Assembly (NCBI GenBank): GCA_018725175.1 | Contig: QLTX01000002.1 | Location: forward strand, 1 to 38,549 | Length of the DNA stretch: 38,549 bases | Reading direction: 5' to 3' | Source: Candidatus Psychracetigena formicireducens | Lineage (GTDB): Bacteria; Coprothermobacterota; HKB111 | In this document: positions 16,739 to 24,344 of the stretch, one piece after another | Layout of the letters: every line of letters begins with the position of its first letter | How positions within the stretch are numbered: the stretch's first letter is position 1 | Notes under the pieces: generated by a model | What the model saw: only the letters and a program-made list of their open reading frames with translations | Told to the model about the DNA's origin: nothing | The model's database searches: none | Position numbers and translations under genes: made by a program

Positions 16739-17581
16739 TTATGGTAGGTGGGTTATACAAACTCCGACAGTACCAGGACCTACATGGGTTCCCACACATG
16801 GACCAATGACACTCAGGGAAATATCAGGAACCAGAACCTTTAGTTTTTCTTCCAGGTATTTGGCTGTTTCCGGTGCTTCCAGATGCAACACTCCCAATTT
16901 GAACCTGCCTTTAGCTTTTTGAACTTCCTTTTCCATCTCTTCCACCAGGCGGTCTAAAGCTTTCTGGCGAGTACGTACTTTATCATAAGTCTCAACTTTC
17001 TTGTAAATAGTCAGAATGGGTTTTAGCTGGAGCATTGAACCAAGCATAGCCTGAGCTCCACCTATTCTACCACCCTTGTGCAGGTATTCCAGGGTATCCA
17101 CCATAAACAGTAGTTTACTGTTATCTCTCATATAACTAAGGCATGACAGGATATCAGCTAAAGAAGCATTCTCTTTAATAAGGTTAGCTGCTTCCAAAAC
17201 TTGAAAGCCAAGACCCATAGCAGTGTGAAATGAGTCAAATACTTCTATCTTTTTATCCTGAAAATTTTCCCTGGCCATCAGGGCAGATTGAACTGTCCCG
17301 CTTATACCCGAAGAGATATGAATAGAAAGAATTTCGTCACAGCCTTTATCAAATACCGATTTATAAATATTCTCAAACTCACCCGCAGAAGGTTGTGAAG
17401 TAGTAGGCAATTTCTTTGCTGTTTTCAGAGAAGAAAAGTATTCCTTCCAATTGAGAGCAGTCTCATTAAATACTTGACCATCTGGATAAATAATTTTGAG
17501 AGGAATAACCGCAATACTGTATTTTTCTACATCCTCCAAACTAACATAACCGGTACTATCCGTAACTAACCCAATTCTCAT
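16739..17581 (-). CDS. DegV family fatty-acid-binding protein
   Basis: A 280-residue DegV protein. Relatives (FakB) bind a fatty acid and present it to the kinase FakA for phosphorylation and use in phospholipid synthesis. VTDSTGYVS near the N-terminus, TTSQPSAGEF and SIHISSGISGTVQSA carry the conserved Thr/Ser fatty-acid head-group site, and LHKGGRIGGAQA is typical. I chose ATG 17581 (RIGLVTDSTG follows) because GGAGG lies 8 bases upstream; the ATG at 17596 overlaps that box. It follows tRNA-Arg in the same direction. No fakA gene is in view. Confidence 0.92.
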   Translation of the reverse strand: MRIGLVTDSTGYVSLEDVEKYSIAVIPLKIIYPDGQVFNETALNWKEYFSSLKTAKKLPTTSQPSAGEFENIYKSVFDKGCDEILSIHISSGISGTVQSALMARENFQDKKIEVFDSFHTAMGLGFQVLEAANLIKENASLADILSCLSYMRDNSKLLFMVDTLEYLHKGGRIGGAQAMLGSMLQLKPILTIYKKVETYDKVRTRQKALDRLVEEMEKEVQKAKGRFKLGVLHLEAPETAKYLEEKLKVLVPDISLSVIGPCVGTHVGPGTVGVCITHLP

Positions 17582-17605
17582 TTCTCTAACCTCCATTTTA
17601 TTTAG

Positions 17606-17678
17606 TGCGCCCGAGAGGATTCGAACCTCCAGCCTACGGCTCCGGAGGCCGTCGCTCTGTCCATTAAGCTACGGGCGC
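17606..17678 (-). tRNA. tRNA-Arg, anticodon CCG
   Basis: The reverse strand folds as a standard 73-nt tRNA: acceptor stem GCGCCCG/CGGGCGC, anticodon stem ACGGC/GCCGT with loop CTCCGGA (anticodon CCG, reading CGG), T loop GGTTCGAATCC and discriminator A. CCA is not encoded. It lies 11 bases after the lysS stop and 24 bases before degV on the same strand, with no terminator or promoter seen, so it is probably cut out of a longer transcript. Confidence 0.96.
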
Positions 17679-17689
17679 CCATTTAAATA

Positions 17690-19153
17690 TTATATCTTAT
17701 CCGGCGGCCTTAGGTGAGGGAAAAGAATAACTTCCCTGATAGAATTTAAACCTAAAATGACCATAGTTAGTCTATCCATGCCAATTCCCAATCCCCCTGT
17801 AGGAGGTAGGGCATATTCCAGAGCTAAAAGGTAATCTTCATCAACCTGATGAGCTTCAACATCTCCTTTTTCCCTATTTTTAAGTTGAGCTAAAAATCTA
17901 TCCCGTTGAATAAAGGGGTCGTTTAACTCCGTAAACCCATTAGCTATCTCCATGCCCCCTATAAACAACTCAAATCTATCGGTATATTTTGGGTTGTCTG
18001 CCCTCTCTTTAGCTAAGGGGGATAATTCTACCGGATACCCGGTAATAAAAGTTGGATTAATCAATTGAGACTCAACCTTTTCTTTGAAGAGTTTATCCAC
18101 TATATTTTCCCAGGTTAGAGGTCTATTCAGAGATATACTTTCAGCTTTTAGTACTCTTTTAGCCTGGTTTAAGTCCCGAAGCTCTTCCATATCCGTTCCA
18201 ACCTTTTGATAAAAAATATCTCGGAATTCCATAGCAGTAAAAGGTGTTAAAAAATCTATAGTTACTCCTTCCCAAACGGTTTTGCCATCAGGAAGAAGCT
18301 GTTTAACAACATACTTTATTATTTCCTCGGTTAATTTCATCATAGCTCGGTAATCCTGAAAAGCCCAATAAATCTCAATCATAGTAAACTCCGGGTTATG
18401 AATGGTAGAGATACCTTCATTACGAAAATTCTTACTAACTTCAAAAACTTTATAGATACTACCGACTACCAATCTTTTTAAATACAATTCAGGGGCTATC
18501 CTTAGATACAGATCCATATCCAAGGCTTCATGATGGGTAATAAATGGTTTAGCTAAGGCTCCCCCAGCTAAACTCTGTAAAACCGGTGTTTCAACTTCAA
18601 GAAAATCATTTTTATAAAGATAGTTTCTAATATGTTCCAGCATTTTACTTCGCTTGACAAAATTCTCCTTAACCGTTGGGTTAACCAATAAATCCAGGTA
18701 GCGATAGCGGTATCTTTGCTCTATATCTTTTAAGCCATGCCATTTCTCAGGGAGAGGCAGTAAGGCTTTAGCCAGAAAGTGCCACTCCTTGACTTCCAGG
18801 GTGATTTCTCCCCTTTTGGTTCTAAATAGTGGGCCCTTTAAGCCAAGAATATCACCTACATCCACCACTTCCTTAAAAAAATGATAGTCGTCAGGATTAG
18901 CTGTACTTTCTTTGATATATGCCTGGATTCTACCAGTTTCATCAACTATATCCAGAAATACCGACTTGCCATGGTCCCGGAAAGCCATCACTCTTCCGCC
19001 AATTTTGTGAACCAATTCTACATTTTCCTTCTCGGAAAAATCAGCTTTAATATGCTGAATAGATTCAGTATCAGGAAAAGGATGACCATAAGGGTCTATC
19101 CCTTGCTGAACTAAACGATTAAGCTTATTAAGCCTCTGTTGTTTCTCGTCCAT
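17690..19153 (-). CDS. lysS: Lysine--tRNA ligase (class II)
   Basis: A 487-residue class II lysyl-tRNA synthetase. The N-terminal OB-fold anticodon domain spans about residues 55-160 (KIGGRVMAFRDHGKSVFLDI), followed by the catalytic core: motif 1 around VETPVLQSLAGGALAKPF, motif 2 KNFRNEGISTIHNPEFTMIE, and motif 3 GGLGIGMDRLTM. Length is usual for bacteria. AAAGG stands 5 bases before ATG 19153, which lies 26 bases inside greA, so the two are coupled. greA-lysS is a familiar order in Bacillota. Confidence 0.97.
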   Translation of the reverse strand: MDEKQQRLNKLNRLVQQGIDPYGHPFPDTESIQHIKADFSEKENVELVHKIGGRVMAFRDHGKSVFLDIVDETGRIQAYIKESTANPDDYHFFKEVVDVGDILGLKGPLFRTKRGEITLEVKEWHFLAKALLPLPEKWHGLKDIEQRYRYRYLDLLVNPTVKENFVKRSKMLEHIRNYLYKNDFLEVETPVLQSLAGGALAKPFITHHEALDMDLYLRIAPELYLKRLVVGSIYKVFEVSKNFRNEGISTIHNPEFTMIEIYWAFQDYRAMMKLTEEIIKYVVKQLLPDGKTVWEGVTIDFLTPFTAMEFRDIFYQKVGTDMEELRDLNQAKRVLKAESISLNRPLTWENIVDKLFKEKVESQLINPTFITGYPVELSPLAKERADNPKYTDRFELFIGGMEIANGFTELNDPFIQRDRFLAQLKNREKGDVEAHQVDEDYLLALEYALPPTGGLGIGMDRLTMVILGLNSIREVILFPHLRPPDKI

Positions 19154-19640
19154 CTAAACCTTTCTTTATTTCCAGAACTACATAATTTAATCTACCAATT
19201 GGAGCATCAAAATAAACTTGATCTCCTGGTTTTTTGTTAATTACAGCAAGACCGAGCGGGCTATTAGCAGAAATATAACCACGCCGGGGGTCAACTTCTT
19301 CCACATTTCCCACTATTACATACTCTTCCTCATTCTTAGAATCCAGGCTTTTCAATACTACTCTACTTCCAATAGTAATTGAATCTGAAATTACATCTTT
19401 ATACTCTAAAACTTTAGCCACCCGAAGAATCTTTTCAATCTCCATGATACGGCCTTCAACAAAAGCCTGTTCGTTCTTTGCTTCTTCGTACTCGGAGTTA
19501 TCGGTGATATCTCCGTACTCTTTAGCTTGAATAATTCTTTCTGCTACTTCTTTTCTTCGTACAGTCCTTAAAAATTCCAGTTCCTCTTCTAAACGAGTCA
19601 GTCCTTGCTGAGTTATATATACATCTTTATTATCAACCAT
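19128..19640 (-). CDS. greA: Transcription elongation factor GreA
   Basis: A 170-residue GreA. Family members enter the RNA polymerase secondary channel and stimulate cleavage of backtracked RNA. The N-terminal coiled coil (about residues 10-78) has the conserved tip DITDNSEYEEAKNEQAFVE with the acidic residues needed for cleavage; the C-terminal FKBP-like domain has GSRVVL, YISANSPLGLAVINKKPGD and a Val/Leu-rich end. It is about 10 residues longer than usual at the C-terminus, where it overlaps lysS. A strong AAGGAGGT precedes the ATG. Confidence 0.96.
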   Translation of the reverse strand: MVDNKDVYITQQGLTRLEEELEFLRTVRRKEVAERIIQAKEYGDITDNSEYEEAKNEQAFVEGRIMEIEKILRVAKVLEYKDVISDSITIGSRVVLKSLDSKNEEEYVIVGNVEEVDPRRGYISANSPLGLAVINKKPGDQVYFDAPIGRLNYVVLEIKKGLDGRETTEA

Positions 19641-19645
19641 TAAAA

Positions 19646-20725
19646 CTACCTCCTTCTGTTCTTTATAGCATTTTCTTTTATTTTATAAATATCACTGGAG
19701 TTCAATACTTTTTCAAAACACCTGAATCCAGCAAGTTTAAATCCATGTTTATTGGCAAATCCACTTATTTCTTTAACTTTTTCTATATCCAGGTCCTTTC
19801 CTATAGAAAAGGAATCATACCTTTTTTCTAGAGTTAATATCATAGTTTCCGACATACAAGCGTAAGCCAACCCGGGAGGAAAACCAAAATTAAAGTTAAA
19901 CGAGGGATTTCCTGGAACCTGAACAACTCCTCCTTCAATCACCAATACATCATTTCTAGCTTTAGCAACTTTGGGTGAAACATCTCTGGGCCTGGCAACA
20001 TCACATACCACTGACCCAGGTTTTAACATTTCGGGGTGGATAACCTCTTCTACGGCGCTGGAAACTGTAATTATGGCATCAGCTTCTTTTACTCCTTCTA
20101 CAATGGAGGTTGTGTAGGTAATATCCAGATTTCTGTCCTGAAAACTACTAATTAATGCCTTAGTTTTATCAGCATTTCTGCCAACCAGGTAGGTTTTCTT
20201 AAAAGACGGCGCCATCAATAAAGCTACAGCTTTTCCTATTGACCCGGTTGCTCCTACTACTGCTAAGGTAGCTCCTTCTGCCTCCACCTCCAGTAATTTT
20301 AAAGCTTCATAAGTTCCTTCTATAGCTGAAGCTACTGTATAGCTATTTCCAGTAGTTATATCAATATCCAGGTGTTTTTTTATGGTGATACCCCCATCTC
20401 CTACTACCGAGGTGAAGGCACCCAGTCCTACAATTTTTGCCCCAGCTTCTTGAGCTAATCTTCCGGACTCAATTATTTTGTTATATACATATGGTAAAGG
20501 TAAATCCACCATTTGCTGGGTTATCAGGGGGCAGGCAATGAAAAAACCTTCAATTTCTTCTCCAGTAAAAGTAGATTTAATTCCCTTAATGTGGGAAACG
20601 ATAAATGGTTTTTTTCTCTTAACATATTCCAACACCAGGGAAGAAGGAAGATAGTTAGCCCAACTGTATTTCCTGGTTAGGTCCTGGTAGCTTATCGGGT
20701 GTAAAATAAAAGCAAATTTTTCCAT
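19646..20725 (-). CDS. Acyl-ACP-reductase-like/shikimate-dehydrogenase-like oxidoreductase (COG5322 type)
   Basis: A 359-residue Rossmann-fold oxidoreductase. It resembles the cyanobacterial long-chain acyl-ACP reductase family, which reduces acyl-ACP to fatty aldehyde with NADPH. The NAD(P) motif is VVGATGSIGKAVALL (157-171). The TTGNSYT segment (124-130) and the ACMSETMILTLE segment (289-300) match conserved blocks; Cys290 aligns by eye with the Cys that forms the acyl-thioester in the cyanobacterial enzyme. Automatic annotation often says shikimate dehydrogenase, which I think is misleading. It follows its partner gene by 11 bases and precedes greA by 5. Physiological substrate is unknown. 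Confidence 0.7.
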   Translation of the reverse strand: MEKFAFILHPISYQDLTRKYSWANYLPSSLVLEYVKRKKPFIVSHIKGIKSTFTGEEIEGFFIACPLITQQMVDLPLPYVYNKIIESGRLAQEAGAKIVGLGAFTSVVGDGGITIKKHLDIDITTGNSYTVASAIEGTYEALKLLEVEAEGATLAVVGATGSIGKAVALLMAPSFKKTYLVGRNADKTKALISSFQDRNLDITYTTSIVEGVKEADAIITVSSAVEEVIHPEMLKPGSVVCDVARPRDVSPKVAKARNDVLVIEGGVVQVPGNPSFNFNFGFPPGLAYACMSETMILTLEKRYDSFSIGKDLDIEKVKEISGFANKHGFKLAGFRCFEKVLNSSDIYKIKENAIKNRRR

Positions 20726-20736
20726 TAATTATCCTT

Positions 20737-21636
20737 TTAATTCAGTTTTTCAATCCGGGGTTTTATTAAGATTTTTTGTAGAAACTCTTCTACCTCTTCT
20801 TTTGTGATTTTCTCCTGAGGTTTTCCTAAAAAAGCTACCATTAAACCTTCTAATACATTAGTACCAAAAGACCGGTCCTCCCAAAGGGGAGTGGTAGTAA
20901 TCAACAAGGAAACACCGCGGTTTCTAAGCATTTCCACATCTTCTGAGGTAATAGTGTTGGTTAAAATAATTTTATTTTCTAAATTGAAAGGTGCATATCT
21001 CCTTATCTGGTGAAAATCGCCAGCAATGACCTGCGCCCAGTGGAAAAAATGTTCATACCTTGGTTTTACTTCCTCCTGCTTCTTCCCTACCGGATATAGC
21101 ATCCTGATGGGAAGATGAGTTAAGATAGGCAGTAACACTGCAGCCGCAATATTGACGGCTTTCAGCGTCCTCATAGGAAAGGGTAAGTTCAGGGCAAATA
21201 AAAAGTCCCCAAAAACCACTGAACACCCCATATTATAAAAGGCTTCCGCTATTCCGTATCTATCAAGGGCGGTGGTAACTAAAACCCGGGAGTTTGCTGA
21301 AATAATTCCTTCCTCAATTAAATTAATTACCACTTTCTTCTCCCAAACTGCCTTAATGAGGGAACCATCAGTAACAAATGATTTCTTAATGGCCTTTTTA
21401 AATTTTAATGACTCAAGAATAACATACTTTTTCCTACCAGCCTGAAGGTATAAATCTGTACCTCCCAGTCCAATGGAGTCAACTTCACCATCAAGTTGTT
21501 TTATCAGTTGCATCATTTTACCCAGGTCACCATCGGTTCCAACCCGAGAAATATATACTTTTTCACCTAAAACTTCTAATTCCACAGAATAGTTTCTTTT
21601 AGAAGAACCCAGGCTAACACTTACAATCTTTTTCAA
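20737..21636 (-). CDS. Conserved protein of unknown function, often annotated quinate 5-dehydrogenase
   Basis: A 299-residue protein without a function I can prove. It starts MKKIVSVSLGSSKRNYSVEL, has IGLGGTDLYLQAGRKKYVI near residues 56-74, VLVTTALDRYGIAEAFYNMG in the middle and TTTPLWEDRSFGTNVLEGLM near the end. I see no clear GxGxxG nucleotide motif, so the quinate dehydrogenase name used for such proteins looks unsupported. I chose TTG 21636, which has AGAGG 6 bases upstream, over TTG 21642. It is the first gene after a promoter and is 11 bases from the acyl-ACP-reductase-like gene, so the two probably act together. Confidence 0.7.
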   Translation of the reverse strand: MKKIVSVSLGSSKRNYSVELEVLGEKVYISRVGTDGDLGKMMQLIKQLDGEVDSIGLGGTDLYLQAGRKKYVILESLKFKKAIKKSFVTDGSLIKAVWEKKVVINLIEEGIISANSRVLVTTALDRYGIAEAFYNMGCSVVFGDFLFALNLPFPMRTLKAVNIAAAVLLPILTHLPIRMLYPVGKKQEEVKPRYEHFFHWAQVIAGDFHQIRRYAPFNLENKIILTNTITSEDVEMLRNRGVSLLITTTPLWEDRSFGTNVLEGLMVAFLGKPQEKITKEEVEEFLQKILIKPRIEKLN

Positions 21637-21673
21637 AAGCAACCTCTTAAATAAGTATCAATGATAACTTTTA

Positions 21674-21702
21674 ATTATATCACAGCTATAAAACCTGCTG
21701 AA
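21674..21702 (-). promoter_or_regulatory. Sigma-A-type extended -10 promoter for the long minus-strand run
   Basis: On the reverse strand a perfect TATAAT (21674-21679) is preceded by TGA, giving an extended -10 (TGATATAAT). A weak -35, TTCAGC (21697-21702), is 17 bases further upstream. The start of transcription would be near 21667, about 30 bases before TTG 21636. A 5-bp hairpin, ACCTG-ATAA-CAGGT (21708-21721), abuts the -35 and could be an operator. This is the only good promoter I can point to for the run reaching 2431. Confidence 0.6.
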
Positions 21703-21827
21703 ACTCTACCTGATAACAGGTGCTTTGGCGCTTGTTGACCCGTGAATATAGTTTGGAATTAATAATAGAGATTCCACTTCTTTTGTAGGTGCAACAAAAT
21801 TGAAGGATTTAGTACCATTCATATTCC

Positions 21828-21902
21828 TGGAGCCGGTGAAGGGACTTGAACCCCCAACCTGCTGATTACGATTCAGCTGCTCTACCATTGAGCCACACCG
21901 GC
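21828..21902 (-). tRNA. tRNA-Thr, anticodon CGT
   Basis: The reverse strand folds as a tRNA with acceptor stem GCCGGTG/CACCGGC, D arm GGCTCAATGGTAGAGC, anticodon stem GCTGA/TCAGC with loop ATCGTAA (anticodon CGT, reading ACG), T arm GGGTTCAAGTCCC, discriminator U and an encoded CCA (21828-21830). About 125 bases of sequence without a convincing gene lie between it and the next promoter. Any frame read through this stretch starts inside the tRNA and is not a gene. Confidence 0.96.
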
Positions 21903-21975
21903 ATAATAAATTTTATCATTTAATGTTATATAATTATGATGTTTGTTGTTTATTTTTTAACTGGAGGAAGTTTTA

Positions 21976-22176
21976 ATGGACTGTCCTATTAATGAAAATT
22001 TAGAAAAATGTTCCTGTTCATATAATAACTGCTCTCGCAAAGGTAAATGCTGTGAATGCATATCCTATCATTGGTCTAAAAAACAGTTACCCGGTTGTTT
22101 ATTCCCAGCCGAAGCTGAAAAAAGTTACCATCGGACTCTTAAATACTTCTTAGAAATTTATGGAAAGGAAGCCTAA
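21976..22176 (+). CDS. Small cysteine-rich DUF6485-like protein
   Basis: A 66-residue soluble protein with eight cysteines, arranged as C3, C12, C14, C19, C25, C26, C28 and C41 (CSCSYNNCSRKGKCCECISY, then LPGC). The pattern suggests a metal site, zinc or iron-sulfur. It matches what I recall of the DUF6485 family of anaerobes. A good GGAGG box lies 9 bases before the ATG and a TATAAT (21929-21934) is upstream without a clear -35. It precedes the amino-acid catabolic genes on the same strand. Function is unknown. Confidence 0.8.
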   Translation: MDCPINENLEKCSCSYNNCSRKGKCCECISYHWSKKQLPGCLFPAEAEKSYHRTLKYFLEIYGKEA

Positions 22177-22227
22177 AATAGTTCAATCATATAATTTAAT
22201 ATTTTATATATTTTTCAGGAGGTTTTT

Positions 22228-23229
22228 ATGCATCCCATTGGTGTAGTACAATTCGGTCTTGGTCCCATAGGAAAGGGGATAGCTCGAACAATCTGTGAAA
22301 AAAAGGAGCTAACTCTGGTGGGTGGTGTGGACATCAACCCCCAATATCTTGGCAAAGACCTTGGTGAGGTTATAGGTGTAGGTCCTCTTGGCGTACCGGT
22401 TAAGGGTAGTTTATCAGAGCTTCCCCTGGATAAAGTGCAGGTGGTAGCCCACACTACCCAATCATACATTCCCCAGATACATTCTCAGCTGGAAGAAATC
22501 ATTAGACTAAAGCTACATGTGGTTTCTACTACCGAAGAGTTGTCCTTTCCTTTTATTAAAAATAAGGAAATAGTAGAGAAACTTAATAAGTTAGCTTTAG
22601 AAAACCAGGTAACTGTTCTGGGGACTGGGGTTAATCCTGGCTTTTTGATGGATTCTCTACCACTCTTTTTAACTTCAGTATTAAAAAAAGTTAACCATAT
22701 TCGGGTTTTAAGACTGATGGACGCAGCTAAAAGGAGAGGTCCTTTCCAGGTTAAAATAGGTTCAGGTTTGTCTATAGAAGAGTTTAAAAGAAGGGTGGCT
22801 GAGGGTAGCCTCGGACATGTTGGTTTAGAAGAATCTGTATATTTCGTAGCCACCTCTTTAGGCATGAACATAGCCAGTTACATTGAAACCATTGACCCGG
22901 TAACTACTGATGTGTTAATTAAAACCGAACATGTGGAAGTAGAAGCTGGTAAAGTAAGGGGTTTATACCAGGTGGGTACGGCCCTTAACCAGGAAGGAAA
23001 AGAACTTATAAAGCTTGAATTCAACGCCTTTCTTAATGCTACTGACCCACATGATTTGATTGAAATCACCGGCGAACCATCCCTTAAACTACTTATCCCC
23101 GGTGGAACGCCAGGTGATATCGCTACTACTTCTATTGCTGTTAACTGCATTCCCAAAGTCCTGAGCGCTCCCAGGGGCTTAATTACCATGAAAGATATTT
23201 CCCTAAGCCATAACCTGGGAAGTTTTTAA
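22228..23229 (+). CDS. 2,4-diaminopentanoate dehydrogenase-like (Ord/DapB-fold) oxidoreductase
   Basis: A 333-residue NAD(P)-dependent dehydrogenase with a DapB-like N-terminal domain (VVQFGLGPIGKGIARTICEK, dinucleotide motif GLGPIG). The segments VVSTTEELSFP, VTVLGTGVNPGFLMDSLPL and GSLGHVGLEESV are like those of Ord, the ornithine-fermentation enzyme that oxidatively deaminates 2,4-diaminopentanoate to 2-amino-4-oxopentanoate. The other ornithine-pathway genes (ortAB, oraSE) are not in view; tdh and kbl follow instead, 15 bases away. The true substrate may therefore differ. A strong AGGAGGT precedes the ATG. Calling it dihydrodipicolinate reductase would be wrong, as the C-terminal half is unlike DapB. 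Confidence 0.75.
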   Translation: MHPIGVVQFGLGPIGKGIARTICEKKELTLVGGVDINPQYLGKDLGEVIGVGPLGVPVKGSLSELPLDKVQVVAHTTQSYIPQIHSQLEEIIRLKLHVVSTTEELSFPFIKNKEIVEKLNKLALENQVTVLGTGVNPGFLMDSLPLFLTSVLKKVNHIRVLRLMDAAKRRGPFQVKIGSGLSIEEFKRRVAEGSLGHVGLEESVYFVATSLGMNIASYIETIDPVTTDVLIKTEHVEVEAGKVRGLYQVGTALNQEGKELIKLEFNAFLNATDPHDLIEITGEPSLKLLIPGGTPGDIATTSIAVNCIPKVLSAPRGLITMKDISLSHNLGSF

Positions 23230-23244
23230 ACCCGAGAGGTAGCT

Positions 23245-24279
23245 ATGAAAGCTCTTGTAAAAAGAAATTTTGAACCGGGAGTTAGTTTAATGGAAGTAGA
23301 AAAACCTACCCCCTCCAAAAATGAAGCCCTAATAAAAGTTAGCTACTCTTCTATCTGTGGCACTGACTTACACATATATAAGTCGGATGTTTGGGCTCGT
23401 AGCAGGATAAAACCTCCCTTGATTACTGGTCACGAAATGGGGGGCATAGTGGTGGAAACAGGAAGCGAAGTGACCCAGGTTAAGGTCGGGGATAGAGTAG
23501 CGGTTGAGACCCATATTGTTGACTGGTCCTGCACTCTCTGTCGCCAGGGAAAAGCTCACCTGTGTAGTTCAACCAGAATTCTGGGAATAGACTGTAATGG
23601 GTCCTTCGCTGAATTTGTGTCTATACCGGAAACTAATTTGATAGTTAACTCACCGATAGTACCTGATGAATTCTTACCCCTGGAAGAACCGCTGGGGAAT
23701 GCGGTCCATGCAGCCAGCATAACCCAGGTTTCTGGTAAAAATGTATTGATTGTAGGTGGTGGACCCCTGGGCCTCTTACTTCTCCTGGTTTTAAAAGGCT
23801 ATGGAGCTTCCCAAGTGATAGTATCTGAACTTAACGATTATCGCCTTACCCTAGCTAAGAATTTAGGTGCGGATTTAGTGATTAAACCCGATGAACTTAA
23901 TCTGTTAAACATTGCCAAAGAAGCTACCCGGGGAGAGGGTGTGGATGTATCTTTTGATATGTCAGGACATCCCCTCGGTATAAATGATGCACTAAAAGCT
24001 CTTAAACCAGGTGGCCATATGGTCTTTTTTGGTTTACCAACTTCCGACATTTCCCTTAATATCACTGATGATATAATATTTAAAGGCATAACCTTACACG
24101 GGGTTATCGGTCGCCAGATGTTTACCACCTGGTACGAAGTTCTAAGCCTCTTAGAAAATAAAAAAATAGATTTATCTCCCCTTATTACCCATAGATTCCC
24201 CTTATCCGAAATTGATAAAGCTATGGAGGTTATGTCTCAGGGAAGGTCAGGTAAGATAATCCTGAATCCGGAACTTTAA
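23245..24279 (+). CDS. tdh: Zinc-dependent L-threonine 3-dehydrogenase-like alcohol dehydrogenase
   Basis: A 344-residue medium-chain dehydrogenase. Tdh oxidises threonine with NAD+ to 2-amino-3-ketobutyrate. Catalytic zinc ligands C38, H63 and E64 are in SICGTDLHIY and TGHEMGG; the NAD motif is VLIVGGGPLGLLLL. Structural zinc ligands appear as D93, C96, C99 and C107 (IVDWSCTLCRQGKAHLC): the first of the four usual Cys is Asp. The next gene encodes the partner Kbl, which is strong support for threonine dehydrogenase. Sorbitol or butanediol dehydrogenase are alternatives from sequence alone. Confidence 0.85.
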   Translation: MKALVKRNFEPGVSLMEVEKPTPSKNEALIKVSYSSICGTDLHIYKSDVWARSRIKPPLITGHEMGGIVVETGSEVTQVKVGDRVAVETHIVDWSCTLCRQGKAHLCSSTRILGIDCNGSFAEFVSIPETNLIVNSPIVPDEFLPLEEPLGNAVHAASITQVSGKNVLIVGGGPLGLLLLLVLKGYGASQVIVSELNDYRLTLAKNLGADLVIKPDELNLLNIAKEATRGEGVDVSFDMSGHPLGINDALKALKPGGHMVFFGLPTSDISLNITDDIIFKGITLHGVIGRQMFTTWYEVLSLLENKKIDLSPLITHRFPLSEIDKAMEVMSQGRSGKIILNPEL

Positions 24280-24344
24280 CGGTTTATAAAAGGAAGGTGG
24301 TAGTACTTAAATAATTTTGAATAACCTGATGGAGGTGCAGTAAT

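Noticed and set aside
20737-21636. Naming this protein quinate or shikimate dehydrogenase
   Set aside because: No dinucleotide-binding glycine motif or shikimate-site residues are visible, so I left the function open.
21706-21888. A 60-codon minus-strand frame running through tRNA-Thr
   Set aside because: It begins inside the tRNA gene, has no ribosome binding site and its first third is tRNA sequence.
22215-23189. Several long minus-strand frames opposite the Ord-like gene
   Set aside because: All are antisense to a well-supported family member and show no motifs or ribosome binding sites.
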